The notes under the pieces: generated by a model | Seen by the model: only the letters and a program-made list of their open reading frames with translations | Database searches by the model: none | Told to the model about the DNA's origin: nothing | Source of the DNA: JAKAGZ01 sp964412105 | GTDB lineage: Bacteria > Bacteroidota > Ignavibacteria > Ignavibacteriales > Ignavibacteriaceae | Direction of reading: 5' to 3' | Assembly (NCBI GenBank): GCA_964412105.1 | Contig: CAYPNM010000021.1 | Location: 1 to 55,997, forward strand | Length of the DNA: 55,997 bases | Shown: positions 41,416-51,319 of the stretch, in pieces | Numbering within the stretch: the stretch's first letter is position 1 | Layout: every line of letters starts with the position of its first letter | Translations under genes and position numbers: made by a program

Positions 41416-42072
41416 TTAATTGTTAAGCTTAAAAATTACTGGGACCGATACCTGTACTTTTACAGGTTTGCCTCTTTGTCTGCCGGGTTTGAATTTAGTC
41501 TCTTCAACAGCTTTTAATGCCGCTTCATCGCAGCCAGCTCCGATACCTTTTAGAACGACAGCTTTTGTCACATTTCCATGCTCATCAACAAATGCATTGA
41601 TATATACTCTTCCTTCAACGCCAGCTCTCTTAGCTATTTCAGGATAAACAATCTTAGACTGGATAGCAGCTATACCGCCGATTGGTTCGGGCATTTCCTC
41701 AACAGCTACAAAGTATGTTGGTTCATCATCCTTTTTTTCCTCTTTTGGAGGAGGTGGAGGGGCTTGAACGTTTGCATTAACATCCAATTCAGTAGAACTT
41801 ATATCAATATCATTAAGGACATTATCAGTGGGGGCCTCAATAGGTATAGGAGGTTTGGGAGGTGGAGGAGGCCTGTTTTCCTGCTTTGTTTGCTGAACAT
41901 CTTCTACATTAAATAATTCCTGAGTATTAGCGACTACTTCTTTCGTGGGCTTTAAGTGAGGAAAAAACTTAAATGCCAAAATCAGCAAAGCAAGAGATAC
42001 TATTAAGCTAACCTCGAAAAATTTACTGTACTTACTTCTTAAATCCGCTTTTGGATTCTTTATTAGGGCCAT
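41416..42072 (-). CDS. tonB: TonB-family energy transducer, solitary
   Basis: A 218-aa protein. A short basic N-terminus and a membrane anchor at about 20-40 are followed by a Pro-rich periplasmic linker (NRPPPPPKPPIPIEAP and QAPPPPPKEEKK). A canonical C-terminal TonB domain at about 130-218 reads IVYPEIAKRAGVEGRVYINA, then 'EAALKAVEETKFKPGRQRGKPV'. It should couple the proton-motive force to outer-membrane receptors such as the Oar-like receptor at the right end. Unlike the operon TonB at 2454, it has no adjacent exbB/exbD. It has its own strong ribosome binding site and terminator. Confidence 0.93.
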   Translation of the reverse strand: MALIKNPKADLRSKYSKFFEVSLIVSLALLILAFKFFPHLKPTKEVVANTQELFNVEDVQQTKQENRPPPPPKPPIPIEAPTDNVLNDIDISSTELDVNANVQAPPPPPKEEKKDDEPTYFVAVEEMPEPIGGIAAIQSKIVYPEIAKRAGVEGRVYINAFVDEHGNVTKAVVLKGIGAGCDEAALKAVEETKFKPGRQRGKPVKVQVSVPVIFKLNN

Positions 42073-42078
42073 TTAGAG

Positions 42079-42087
42079 CACCTCCTT
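42079..42087 (-). promoter_or_regulatory. Strong Shine-Dalgarno site of tonB
   Basis: AAGGAGGTG on the minus strand, 6 bases before the ATG at 42072, is a full match to the anti-SD. It implies high translation of this TonB. Confidence 0.8.
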
Positions 42088-42196
42088 AAAGTCTCTTTAA
42101 TCAAGACTAATTTAATAAATGATCCATTTTATGTCAACTAGAGGTATTATTATCTATTTCACTAAATAATTGCAATTCTGTTCCCCTTCTGATCTT

Positions 42197-42601
42197 TTAT
42201 CCTAAAAATTGTTTTGATAATAATTTCTTTAAAATAATCCTTAATATTAAAACCGCTGCTAAAGCACCGGAAAAATCTGCTATCCAATCAAAAAATTCAC
42301 AATCTCTGCCCGGGATAAAGAGCTGATGGAATTCATCCAATGCAGCATAGGACCCAACAATTAACAAAGTAAAGGAAGAAGAGTATTTTTTTAGTTTTTT
42401 ATATTTTTCCTGGACTAATAAGGAAAAATATAATAGCGTTGCCAGCCCATAAAAAGCAAGAAAATGTTCAAATTTATCACTTACATTAATATCTGGTAAA
42501 TCGTTACCAGGTAATGAGGTTAATACAAGAAGGATTGTCCAATAAATGCCGAGAAGCCAATAGATCAAACCAATCTTATTTCTTTGTAAATATCTATGCA
42601 A
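42197..42601 (-). CDS. VanZ-like family membrane protein
   Basis: A 134-aa protein with about four membrane helices. It carries the VanZ signatures DKFEHFLAFYGLATLLYF and 'AALDEFHQLFIPGRDCEFFDWIADFSGA', in which the conserved Asp/Glu/His cluster lies. VanZ itself adds low-level teicoplanin resistance, but the cellular function of most relatives is unknown. The start overlaps the end of the nnr gene by 8 bases. Confidence 0.88.
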   Translation of the reverse strand: MHRYLQRNKIGLIYWLLGIYWTILLVLTSLPGNDLPDINVSDKFEHFLAFYGLATLLYFSLLVQEKYKKLKKYSSSFTLLIVGSYAALDEFHQLFIPGRDCEFFDWIADFSGALAAVLILRIILKKLLSKQFLG

Positions 42602-44159
42602 ATGACCTCTTTATAAAATTAAAAGAGGAAGGCAATGATCTAATTATATCCTCAGCAGTATAAGAATATTCCGTCTTTTTTGCGACCAATAAATCAGCAG
42701 CAAGGCTATGCAAATAAACGCCGGCAATAACGGATTTTTCAATATCCTTTTGTTGGGACATTAGGCCCGCAATTACTCCGGTTAAAACATCACCGGTACC
42801 AAATTTTGCCATTCCAGGATTTCCGGCTGAATTTACTAGTGACTCACCTTCAGGATTAAAAATAACCGTTGGTGCACCTTTAAGAACTAAATAAGCTCCA
42901 GTCCTCGAAACAAATTCTTTGCAATGCCTAAACATATTAGCGCGCAATTCATTAATGCTTACATTTATAAGATTAGCAAACTCCGCGTGATGTGGTGTTA
43001 AGACAAAATCTTTCAAATCAATATCTTGATAATTATTTTTTCCGAGGGCAAATATTGCATCTGCATCTATAACAAACTTATTACATTTTTTCTCTTCCAG
43101 AATTTTTAAAACAGCAGATTGCGTTTCTTCGTCCCTCCCTAATCCGGGACCAATAGCAGTTACATCAGCCCATTTTATCTTTTCATTCAATTTCTTGATG
43201 TCGTCTACGGATAGATGTTCTCTTTTTTGATCTTCATATGCATGAACCACTACCTCTCCTAGCTTTTTATGCACAAGATTTCTGACCGATCTGGGGAACG
43301 CAAGTATAGAAGCTCCGGCACCGGCTTTTAATGCGGATTTTGAAGTAAGGACAGCCGCACCGGGGAAACTGCCAGACCCGGCAATTGTAAGAACTTTTCC
43401 TGCGGAATATTTATGAATATTTTTTCCCTTTACAGGCAACGATTTAAAAGCATCTTCCGGTTCAATAAGGTAATCCTCAACCTGCAACTTTTCAAAATAT
43501 TGAGGCGCTATCCCTATATCTCCTTTTATAACATTACCGCAATTTGAGTAACCCTGTCCTACAAAGAGACCTTTCTTATAATCACCAAGTGTAATAGTAA
43601 AATCTGAATTAAAAATCGTATTGCCCATTCCAAGATCGGCATCGAGCCCGGTTGGAATGTCAATTGCGACACGTATCGCTTTTAATTTATTTAGCGAATC
43701 GACAATTTCTTTATACGGTTCTCTTAATTCACCCTGCGCACCACTTCCAAGCATACAATCCAATATTATTTGAGATTTTGCAATTAGAGCCAAATCCTTT
43801 AAAGAACTGTACTCCTGAATTATAATATCCGTATTAGTTGCTGACATTTTTCTTAAAATCCTGAAATTAATTCTGCAATCTTCAGTCATTTCCTTTTCTT
43901 TTCCAATATGAATTACAGCAACCTTAAATCCATTATTGGCAAAATGTCTTAGTACAGCAAATCCATCTCCCCCATTGTTTCCCTTTCCACAAACTGCCCC
44001 TATTCTTTTAATTTTTCCCAACTTTATTATTTCACTTTGGATTGCATCAAATATCTGGAGTGAAGCATTTTCCATCAATACAATTGAAGGGACACCAAGC
44101 TCATTTATAGCAAAATTATCGATCTCGCGGATTTGACTTGTTGAATAAAGAGGTATCAT
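42594..44159 (-). CDS. nnr: Bifunctional NAD(P)HX epimerase / ADP-dependent NAD(P)HX dehydratase
   Basis: A 521-aa metabolite-repair enzyme with two domains. The N-terminal YjeF_N epimerase (about 1-215) contains GAVCGKGNNGGDGFAVLRHF and IDIPTGLDAD. The C-terminal ribokinase-like dehydratase (about 230-515) contains LTPHHAEFANL and NPGMAKFGTGDVLTGVIAG. It restores hydrated NAD(P)H. The neighbouring complex I cluster begins 75 bases upstream on the same strand. Confidence 0.97.
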   Translation of the reverse strand: MIPLYSTSQIREIDNFAINELGVPSIVLMENASLQIFDAIQSEIIKLGKIKRIGAVCGKGNNGGDGFAVLRHFANNGFKVAVIHIGKEKEMTEDCRINFRILRKMSATNTDIIIQEYSSLKDLALIAKSQIILDCMLGSGAQGELREPYKEIVDSLNKLKAIRVAIDIPTGLDADLGMGNTIFNSDFTITLGDYKKGLFVGQGYSNCGNVIKGDIGIAPQYFEKLQVEDYLIEPEDAFKSLPVKGKNIHKYSAGKVLTIAGSGSFPGAAVLTSKSALKAGAGASILAFPRSVRNLVHKKLGEVVVHAYEDQKREHLSVDDIKKLNEKIKWADVTAIGPGLGRDEETQSAVLKILEEKKCNKFVIDADAIFALGKNNYQDIDLKDFVLTPHHAEFANLINVSINELRANMFRHCKEFVSRTGAYLVLKGAPTVIFNPEGESLVNSAGNPGMAKFGTGDVLTGVIAGLMSQQKDIEKSVIAGVYLHSLAADLLVAKKTEYSYTAEDIIRSLPSSFNFIKRSFA

Positions 44160-44234
44160 AATTCTTTATGCAAAATATTAACTTTATTCCATCAAGGGAA
44201 ATTAACAATAATAATCTAAAAAAATTATTGCCAA

Positions 44235-45665
44235 CTATTTCAAGAAGGATGAAATTAGGGTGATAAGAGAACCGGGAGCTATTCCAATGACTATAACCAA
44301 TAAAACAGAAATCATCACTGCCAGTAAACCTGTGTTGCTTTCTTCGACCTTAACATCTACTTCGGGCTCTCTAAAGTACATCAAAACAACAATCCTGAGA
44401 TAAAAATAAACACTGATGGCGCTTGCAATTACGCCAATTATAGCCAGCCAGGTCAAATGGGCTTTTATTGCTGCTATAAAGACATAATATTTGCCGAAAA
44501 ATCCAGCAAAAGGTGGAATACCTGCCAGCGAGAACATAAAAAGTGACAACAAGGCAGCCAGCAGAGGTTGGCGTGAAGCAAGACCTGAATAAGAATCAAA
44601 TGTCAGGTTTGATTCATTTTTCCCTTCTATAATTGAAATTACTCCGAAAGCACCTAAATTCATGAATGTATATGCTGCCAGGTAAAAAATAATTCCGGCA
44701 ATTCCCTCATAATTTCCGGCCGCTAGTCCGATTAGCATATAACCTGCATGAGCAATGGATGAATAGGCAAGCATTCTTTTAACATTGTCTTGTGAAATTG
44801 CAACTATACTTCCAAACAACATTGAAAAAACTGCAATAACTGCCAGGTACGGTTCAAAAATATTGTGATTTAATCCATTAAAAATTGAACTAAGCGTAAC
44901 AATTATCGCTGCAAAAGCAGCTGCTTTTCCTCCAGTTGAAAATAATCCGGCAACTGTCGTTGATGATCCTTCATAAACATCCGGTACCCACATATGAAAA
45001 GGAAATGCCGCAATTTTAAATGAAAAACCAATCAAGAAAAACAAGACACCCGCTATGAAAAGTAAGTTGTGTGATAATTCCTCAAACCTGCCGACAACTA
45101 CCTCAATGGAAGTAGATTGTGCACTACCATAGATTAAAGCAATTCCATAAACGATGAAACCGGTTGCAAAAGCTCCAAGAAGAAAATATTTAAGAGAGGC
45201 TTCATTTGCTTTTGGGCTTTTCCTATTTATTCCGGCCAGAGCATAAAATGAAATAGACATTAATTCGAGACCGAGGAAGATCATAAAAAGATCTTTTGCT
45301 CCGGCCATGAACATCATGCCCAATACTGAAGTTTGTACTAATATATAGAATTCTCCAAAATAGGCTCCATATTTTTTCAAGTAGTCAATTGAAAGGAGGC
45401 AGATTATCGCGGCACCGAAAGTAAAAATAAAATAAAAAATATTTATATCCCCACCTGTAGCGAGCATATTTTGAAAGACTATTGAGATATTATTAACAGT
45501 CGATAAAGAATAAAACCCGGCTGTTATAAATACTATTATAGAAAACCACGGCAATATAATTTCACTTTTGGAATAATACATTTCTATAATAAGCGAGATT
45601 AATATTCCTGTACCTAAAATTACAAGAGGCAAAATGTCATAAAATTCTTGAATATTGTTCAGCAT
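44235..45665 (-). CDS. nuoN: NADH-quinone oxidoreductase subunit N
   Basis: A 476-aa antiporter-like proton-pumping subunit of complex I with about 14 membrane helices. Signature segments are 'IFLGLELMSISFYALAGINR' (conserved Glu in helix 5), 'AAFPFHMWVPDVYEGSSTTV' and 'DNVKRMLAYSSIAHAGYMLIGL'. It is the last nuo gene of the cluster, separated from nuoM by the NhaD-type antiporter and the 121-aa gene. Confidence 0.97.
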   Translation of the reverse strand: MLNNIQEFYDILPLVILGTGILISLIIEMYYSKSEIILPWFSIIVFITAGFYSLSTVNNISIVFQNMLATGGDINIFYFIFTFGAAIICLLSIDYLKKYGAYFGEFYILVQTSVLGMMFMAGAKDLFMIFLGLELMSISFYALAGINRKSPKANEASLKYFLLGAFATGFIVYGIALIYGSAQSTSIEVVVGRFEELSHNLLFIAGVLFFLIGFSFKIAAFPFHMWVPDVYEGSSTTVAGLFSTGGKAAAFAAIIVTLSSIFNGLNHNIFEPYLAVIAVFSMLFGSIVAISQDNVKRMLAYSSIAHAGYMLIGLAAGNYEGIAGIIFYLAAYTFMNLGAFGVISIIEGKNESNLTFDSYSGLASRQPLLAALLSLFMFSLAGIPPFAGFFGKYYVFIAAIKAHLTWLAIIGVIASAISVYFYLRIVVLMYFREPEVDVKVEESNTGLLAVMISVLLVIVIGIAPGSLITLISSFLK

Positions 45666-45684
45666 ATTTTTACTTCTTTATCAA

Positions 45685-46050
45685 TTATTCTATAAATAAA
45701 ATATCGTCGTCCGTCTTTTCAATTTTAACATTATGTTTTTCTTCAATATAAAGAGCTAATTTTTTATGGTTTTCGATTTTAAAAATGTCCTCTCCTTTTT
45801 CGACAACAACCATCTTAATATTTTCATATTTTGAAATTGATTCCTTCAAATCTTTAATTTCAAGGAAATATAAATCAGTGTAGTTTTCATCTTCTCTGAC
45901 TTGTATACCTTTCGAGCTGGTCGAGAAATCGGTTATAATATCATCCTCGATAATTACTTTCAGGAATGATGCTTTAAAAGGAAGAATCACCCTGTTCCCG
46001 TAACACAAGCCATTCAACTTTTTATCCAGTGCTTCTTTTATTGTATTCAT
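45685..46050 (-). CDS. Hypothetical soluble protein inside the complex I operon
   Basis: A 121-aa protein without signal or membrane segments, rich in Lys, Glu, Asp and Ile: GLCYGNRVILPFKASFLKVI, then a predicted alpha/beta C-terminal half ending KLALYIEEKHNVKIEKTDDD. It was not recognised. It starts 3 bases after the nhaD stop and ends 19 bases before nuoN, so it is made from the nuo transcript and may assist assembly or regulation of the complex or antiporter. That role is inference from position only. Confidence 0.65.
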   Translation of the reverse strand: MNTIKEALDKKLNGLCYGNRVILPFKASFLKVIIEDDIITDFSTSSKGIQVREDENYTDLYFLEIKDLKESISKYENIKMVVVEKGEDIFKIENHKKLALYIEEKHNVKIEKTDDDILFIE

Positions 46051-46053
46051 TTT

Positions 46054-47493
46054 TCAACCCTTACCATAAAAAAATACTAGCCAGATGACGGCATAAATCG
46101 GAATTAAAATTATTAGCGAATATTTAATCATATATGTAAAAAAGCTTGGCATTTTAATTCCTGCTCTTTCACTTATAGATTTTACCATAAAATTTGGTCC
46201 GTTGCCAATGTATGTAATTGCACCAAAGAATACAGCTGCAACCGAAATTGCCTGCAGATAGACCTGATCCACAGAAACGAAATGAGCAACCTGAATTTTT
46301 TCAGTAACAACCAATCCATATTTGCCCATAGCAGCACTAAGAAAATTCATATACGTTGGTGTATTGTCAAGAACCGCTGAAAGCGAGCCTGTAGCCCAGT
46401 AAAAAACACCGGCATTCAGCTTATCACCTAATACATTTGCTTCATGCGCAATCAGCTCAAGTGCAGGTACCATTGTTGCAAATATTCCAATGAACAAGTA
46501 AGCAACTTCTTTAATTGGTTCAAAATCAAATTCATTTGCTTTCAGAATTTCGGAGTCAGCACCTTTATAAGATAAATAAATAACGCCAAACATTATTATT
46601 TCCCTTATACCAAACGGGAGACCAAAAGGCAATTTGGGAACCCATGGTATAACTGCAGGGTCAATGAATACCGCCAGAATTATTACAACCAGGTAACCAA
46701 GGTTTTTTAATCCTTTAAACTCGATCTTGTTGGTATATTCAATCTTTTCATATTCAGTTTTATTAAGAGAATCGAATATATAAAAGACTGCCAGTATCAT
46801 AAGCAAGGCGGGAATCCAAATAAACCAAACATTATCAATAACCCAGAAAAAAGGTACCCCGCTTAAATAACCAAGGAATAATGGCGGATCACCTATAGGG
46901 GTTAATGCGCCGCCGACATTGCTAACTATAAAAATAAAAAAGATAATATGGTACGGTCTAAGTCTTTCACGGTTCATCTTTATAAAGGGCCTGATCAAAA
47001 GCATAGAGGCGCCGGTCGTTCCAATAATGTTTGAGATCACTGCACCAAAGAGCAAAAATATTACATTTAACATTGGTGTCGATTCTTTGTCAACCTTTAT
47101 CAGGATTCCTCCTGAAGCGACAAACAATGACCCGAGTAAAGCAATAAAACTTATATACTCAGAAAGAGTATGCATAAGTATATGATGATTTTTTAGAACC
47201 GCCAGATAATAAACTACGACAAAAATTCCGAGTAAGATTGAAATTTTTGGATAATGCCTTTCCCAAAAATGTTTATAAAACAACGGACCGGTTGCTATCA
47301 TCAACAACAGCAGAACAAAAGGCAGTACCATATAAACTTCCGGCAATGCCGTAGCGTGCTCTACCTGCTGCGCAGCCTGCAAGGTATCTACCTGAGAATG
47401 TACATTCCCGGCAAATACAGTCACACTTCCAAAGAACAAAATGATAAAAAAAGTGTACGGAACAAATTTTTTCAGATTTTCAAACATCAGCAA
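46054..47493 (-). CDS. nhaD: NhaD-type Na+/H+ antiporter (ArsB/NhaD superfamily)
   Basis: A 479-aa membrane protein with an N-terminal signal-like helix and about 12 more membrane segments. The two hallmark repeats are visible: NVGGALTPIGDPPLFLGYL in the first half and SLSAVLDNTPTYMNFLSAAM in the second. NhaD proteins exchange Na+ or Li+ for H+. It lies between nuoM (3 bases upstream) and the 121-aa gene (3 bases downstream), so it is cotranscribed with complex I subunits. From memory, Rhodothermus marinus carries nhaD in the same place among its nqo genes. Confidence 0.9.
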   Translation of the reverse strand: MLMFENLKKFVPYTFFIILFFGSVTVFAGNVHSQVDTLQAAQQVEHATALPEVYMVLPFVLLLLMIATGPLFYKHFWERHYPKISILLGIFVVVYYLAVLKNHHILMHTLSEYISFIALLGSLFVASGGILIKVDKESTPMLNVIFLLFGAVISNIIGTTGASMLLIRPFIKMNRERLRPYHIIFFIFIVSNVGGALTPIGDPPLFLGYLSGVPFFWVIDNVWFIWIPALLMILAVFYIFDSLNKTEYEKIEYTNKIEFKGLKNLGYLVVIILAVFIDPAVIPWVPKLPFGLPFGIREIIMFGVIYLSYKGADSEILKANEFDFEPIKEVAYLFIGIFATMVPALELIAHEANVLGDKLNAGVFYWATGSLSAVLDNTPTYMNFLSAAMGKYGLVVTEKIQVAHFVSVDQVYLQAISVAAVFFGAITYIGNGPNFMVKSISERAGIKMPSFFTYMIKYSLIILIPIYAVIWLVFFYGKG

Positions 47494-47496
47494 AGC

Positions 47497-49020
47497 CTAC
47501 TTAAGACTGGCGTTTTGAGGTGTAAAAACTTGCTCAATTACTTTATTAACGGATTTTTCAGAAACCTTTAAAAACGTGCTTGGGTAAATTCCAATCCAGA
47601 CAATAAATATGAAAATGGGAACCATGACAAAAATTTCCCTTGCATTCATATCTTTAACTGAATTCAATTTGGGATTTTTTACTTCACCAAAAACAACACG
47701 TTGATACATCCACAATAAATAAACTGCGGCGAAAATAACGCCGGAAGCTGCAAACACCGTATACCACCAACTGTTTAATACTGGAGATTTAAATGAGCCT
47801 AAAAGAATCAAAAATTCCCCAACAAAGCCATTCAGTCCGGGTAGACCAATAGATGATAAAGATGCAATCATAAGAACCACAGAATATATCGGAACTATTT
47901 TTGCAATACCTCCGTATTCTGCAATAGTTCTTGTATGTGTTCTTTCATAAATTACTCCTACTAAAAGGAATAATGCGCCTGTTGAAAGTCCGTGATTAAC
48001 CATTTGAATTACAGCGCCTTGCATTGACACATTTGTCATTGCGAAAATTCCCAATACCACAAATCCAAGATGCGCAACTGAAGAATATGCAACGAGCTTC
48101 TTCATATCTTTTTGAACCATGGCAACAAGCGCACCGTAGATAATACCAATCACTGCCAGAACTGAAATTGCGGGAGCAAAGTATAGCGCTGCCTGAGGAA
48201 ATAGAGGCAAACAAAATCTTATTAATCCATATGTACCCATTTTCAGTAGCACAGCAGCCAAAATAACCGATCCAGCAGTTGGAGCTTCAACGTGGGCATC
48301 AGGAAGCCAGGTATGCAGAGGGAATAATGGAACTTTAATAGCAAAGCTAAATGCAAATGCGAGGAACATATAAATTTGAATTGTTCTCGGGACCATAGGA
48401 CCGACATTATATAGTTCAACCAAATCAGTGGAAAAATGTCCTAGTAAACCGGAAGCATAAACTGCGAGCCATATAATTGCAACCAACATTAAAAGGCTGC
48501 CAAACATTGTATAGATGAAGAATTTAACTGAAGCGTAAATCCTTCGCTCCCCTCCCCAGATACCAATTATGAAATACATTGGTATTAACATTACTTCCCA
48601 GAACACATAAAAAAGGAATAGATCCAGAGAGACAAAAACTCCAAGAATACCAACTTCAAGCATAAGCATGAAGAAAGTAAACTCTTTTACTTTTTTATTA
48701 ATCGCTTTCCAGCTTGAGAGTAATGTAAGTGGAGTTATAAAAGTTGTCAGTAAAATTAATAATAAAGATATCCCGTCGATACCAACATGATAACTTATAT
48801 TTAAATTTGGAATCCAGAGATATTTATAAACAAACTGAAAATCAGAATTACTGATATCAAAGCCGGCATATAGGAATAATGATATTATGAAAACAATTAC
48901 AGATACCCCAAGTCCGAACCAACGAATAAGATGTTCTTTTTCTCTATTGATTAAAAGTAAAAGCAATCCCCCTACGAGAGGAACAAATAATAGATATGTC
49001 AATAGGTAATTATTCTGCAT
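47497..49020 (-). CDS. nuoM: NADH-quinone oxidoreductase subunit M
   Basis: A 507-aa antiporter-like complex I subunit with about 14 helices. Signature segments are 'LFYVFWEVMLIPMYFIIGIW' (helix 5 Glu), 'LFPLHTWLPDAHVEAPTAGS' and 'QKDMKKLVAYSSVAHLGFVVLG'. The C-terminal helix follows the usual layout. It starts 4 bases after nuoL and is followed at 3 bases by nhaD. Confidence 0.98.
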   Translation of the reverse strand: MQNNYLLTYLLFVPLVGGLLLLLINREKEHLIRWFGLGVSVIVFIISLFLYAGFDISNSDFQFVYKYLWIPNLNISYHVGIDGISLLLILLTTFITPLTLLSSWKAINKKVKEFTFFMLMLEVGILGVFVSLDLFLFYVFWEVMLIPMYFIIGIWGGERRIYASVKFFIYTMFGSLLMLVAIIWLAVYASGLLGHFSTDLVELYNVGPMVPRTIQIYMFLAFAFSFAIKVPLFPLHTWLPDAHVEAPTAGSVILAAVLLKMGTYGLIRFCLPLFPQAALYFAPAISVLAVIGIIYGALVAMVQKDMKKLVAYSSVAHLGFVVLGIFAMTNVSMQGAVIQMVNHGLSTGALFLLVGVIYERTHTRTIAEYGGIAKIVPIYSVVLMIASLSSIGLPGLNGFVGEFLILLGSFKSPVLNSWWYTVFAASGVIFAAVYLLWMYQRVVFGEVKNPKLNSVKDMNAREIFVMVPIFIFIVWIGIYPSTFLKVSEKSVNKVIEQVFTPQNASLK

Positions 49021-49024
49021 AAAC

Positions 49025-50965
49025 TTATAAACTCATTATAATCCACAATAATGCTAAAACGATTCCAAGAGCCATAATAACCGCATAAAACTGAGCAACG
49101 CCAGTCTGGATTTTTCTTATATTTTTTGAAATTGAATTAACAATAGATGCTGCACCATTTACTGCACCGTCAATAATTTTTGCATCGGTAATCTTCCATA
49201 GAAATGAATCTGATACCTTAACAATCGGATCAACAACTGCCGCATCGTAGGCTTCATCAACAAAATATTTATTCCAGAGCAGATTATATAATCCTTTGAA
49301 TTTGTTCGCCAGTTCTGTGGCAATGGACGGTTTTTTAAGATAAATATTTCTCGCAATGATGATTCCTCCAACTCCCAGAATAACAGATGCAACCATCAAC
49401 ATAATTTCCGTGGAATGTCCATATGCTGCCGCTGTTTCGGCAAGTCTTGCATCTGCATTCTTGAAAACCGGCTCAAGCCAATTCTCGAAAGCATTACCTC
49501 CTTCTCCAGAGAACAATGCAGGTATTCCAATAAATCCACCAATTGCAGATAAGATTGCTAAAACTATTAAGGGAATAGTCATCACTTTCGGCGATTCATG
49601 AGGATGTTTATCGTGCCCATACCTTGCATTACCCTCAAACGTGAGAAAGTAGAGTCTGAACATGTAAAAAGCCGTAAGCAATGCAGTAAAGGCTCCAATA
49701 GCCCAATAAGTTATGTTTCCATTTGCAAATGACTTCCAAAGGATTTCATCTTTACTGAAAAATCCCGAAAATGGAGGAATGCCTGAAATAGCAAGCGATG
49801 CAACCAAAAATGTTATTGCAGTAGCAGGCATTTGTTTTCGAAGTCCCCCGAAATTCTGAATGTCCTGATCATCATGCATTGAATGAATAACTGAACCTGC
49901 AGCAAGAAAGAGAAGAGCTTTAAAAAACGCATGTGTCATAACATGAAAAATTCCTGCTGTAAAAGCACCGACACCCATAGCAAGAAACATATAACCAAGC
50001 TGACTTACAGTTGAATAGGCCAGAACTTTTTTAATATCATTTTGAACCAGGCCTATCGTCGCTGCAAAAAATGCAGTTAATGCACCGATGATCGCTATCA
50101 CAGTTAGTATAGCCGGAGCTGAAGCAAAGATCAAGGAGCATCTTGCAACCATATAAACACCTGCAGTAACCATTGTAGCTGCATGTATTAATGCAGAAAC
50201 AGGAGTGGGACCAGCCATTGCATCCGGCAACCAAATATATAGTGGAATCTGGGCCGATTTGCCTGTAGCACCAATGAATAAAAATAGTGCAATGAAATTA
50301 AAAACACTTTGAGGTACGTTTAGTATGCCAATTTTGCTAAAAACGTCGCTGAAATTCAGGCTGCCGAATGTCAAATAGATTAAGAACATTCCCAAGAGAA
50401 AACCAAAATCACCGATCCTGTTTACTATAAATGCCTTTTTCCCGGCATCGCTTGTAGTCATCTTTTCGAATTTTCTATCATACCAGAATCCAATTAATAA
50501 ATAAGAACATAGCCCTACGCCTTCCCAGCCAAGAAAGAGAACAACAAAGTTATCGGCAAGAATGAGATTCATCATCGCAAATATGAAGAGATTCATGTAG
50601 GCAAAAAATCTCCAGAATGATTTATCTCCACGCATGTAGCCAATTGAATAAACATGGATAATGAATCCTACCCCCGTAACTATCAATGCCATAACCAGAG
50701 ATAACTGGTCAACCTGGTAGGCAAAATGAATATTAAGTCCACCTACGCTCAGCCACGTAAAAAGGTCAACAATGCTTTTTCTCTGATCTGCCGGCAGGCC
50801 AACAGTTTCAATAAAGGCGCCGACCACTATCAAAAACGAAATACCAATTAGACCGGACGCAATTGTACCGATTACTTTCTCATTTTTGATTTTGCTGCCC
50901 AGAAGCCCATTAAACAGGAATCCGATAAGCGGAAGAAGTATTGTTAAGTAAATTAATTGAATCAT
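49025..50965 (-). CDS. nuoL: NADH-quinone oxidoreductase subunit L
   Basis: A 646-aa distal proton-pumping subunit of complex I. Typical segments are 'FLGWEGVGLCSYLLIGFWYD' (helix 5 Glu), 'QIPLYIWLPDAMAGPTPVSA' and 'QNDIKKVLAYSTVSQLGYMF'. A long C-terminal extension (about 500-646) should form the lateral helix and its anchoring helix. It begins 43 bases after nuoK. Confidence 0.98.
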   Translation of the reverse strand: MIQLIYLTILLPLIGFLFNGLLGSKIKNEKVIGTIASGLIGISFLIVVGAFIETVGLPADQRKSIVDLFTWLSVGGLNIHFAYQVDQLSLVMALIVTGVGFIIHVYSIGYMRGDKSFWRFFAYMNLFIFAMMNLILADNFVVLFLGWEGVGLCSYLLIGFWYDRKFEKMTTSDAGKKAFIVNRIGDFGFLLGMFLIYLTFGSLNFSDVFSKIGILNVPQSVFNFIALFLFIGATGKSAQIPLYIWLPDAMAGPTPVSALIHAATMVTAGVYMVARCSLIFASAPAILTVIAIIGALTAFFAATIGLVQNDIKKVLAYSTVSQLGYMFLAMGVGAFTAGIFHVMTHAFFKALLFLAAGSVIHSMHDDQDIQNFGGLRKQMPATAITFLVASLAISGIPPFSGFFSKDEILWKSFANGNITYWAIGAFTALLTAFYMFRLYFLTFEGNARYGHDKHPHESPKVMTIPLIVLAILSAIGGFIGIPALFSGEGGNAFENWLEPVFKNADARLAETAAAYGHSTEIMLMVASVILGVGGIIIARNIYLKKPSIATELANKFKGLYNLLWNKYFVDEAYDAAVVDPIVKVSDSFLWKITDAKIIDGAVNGAASIVNSISKNIRKIQTGVAQFYAVIMALGIVLALLWIIMSL

Positions 50966-51008
50966 AAAAATGAAATTCTTTAATTAGTCTGGATCAAAAC
51001 TATCAAGA

Positions 51009-51314
51009 TCACCATTTTAGAATATTTATCTCATCAATATTAACTGTCAATTTATTTCTAAAGATTGCAATAATTATTGCAAGTCCGACTGCGGCCTCAG
51101 CTGCTGCAACTGTCATTACAAAGAATACAAAAAGCTGCCCGACTGTACTTCCCATATATGAAGCAAATGTTATCATTGTAAGGTTAGCAGAATTAAGCAT
51201 TAGCTCTATCGACATAAAAACAATGATTGCATTTCTTTTTGTCAACACGCCGGTTACTCCCACGACGAACATAAACGCGCTTAGTATTAGATAATATTCA
51301 ATTGGAATTTGCAT
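51009..51314 (-). CDS. nuoK: NADH-quinone oxidoreductase subunit K
   Basis: A 101-aa complex I subunit with three helices. The conserved glutamate of helix 2 is in IELMLNSANLTMI, and a second one is in AAAEAAVGLAIIIAIFRN. Length and layout are standard. It starts 5 bases after nuoJ. Confidence 0.97.
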   Translation of the reverse strand: MQIPIEYYLILSAFMFVVGVTGVLTKRNAIIVFMSIELMLNSANLTMITFASYMGSTVGQLFVFFVMTVAAAEAAVGLAIIIAIFRNKLTVNIDEINILKW

Positions 51315-51319
51315 AATTC

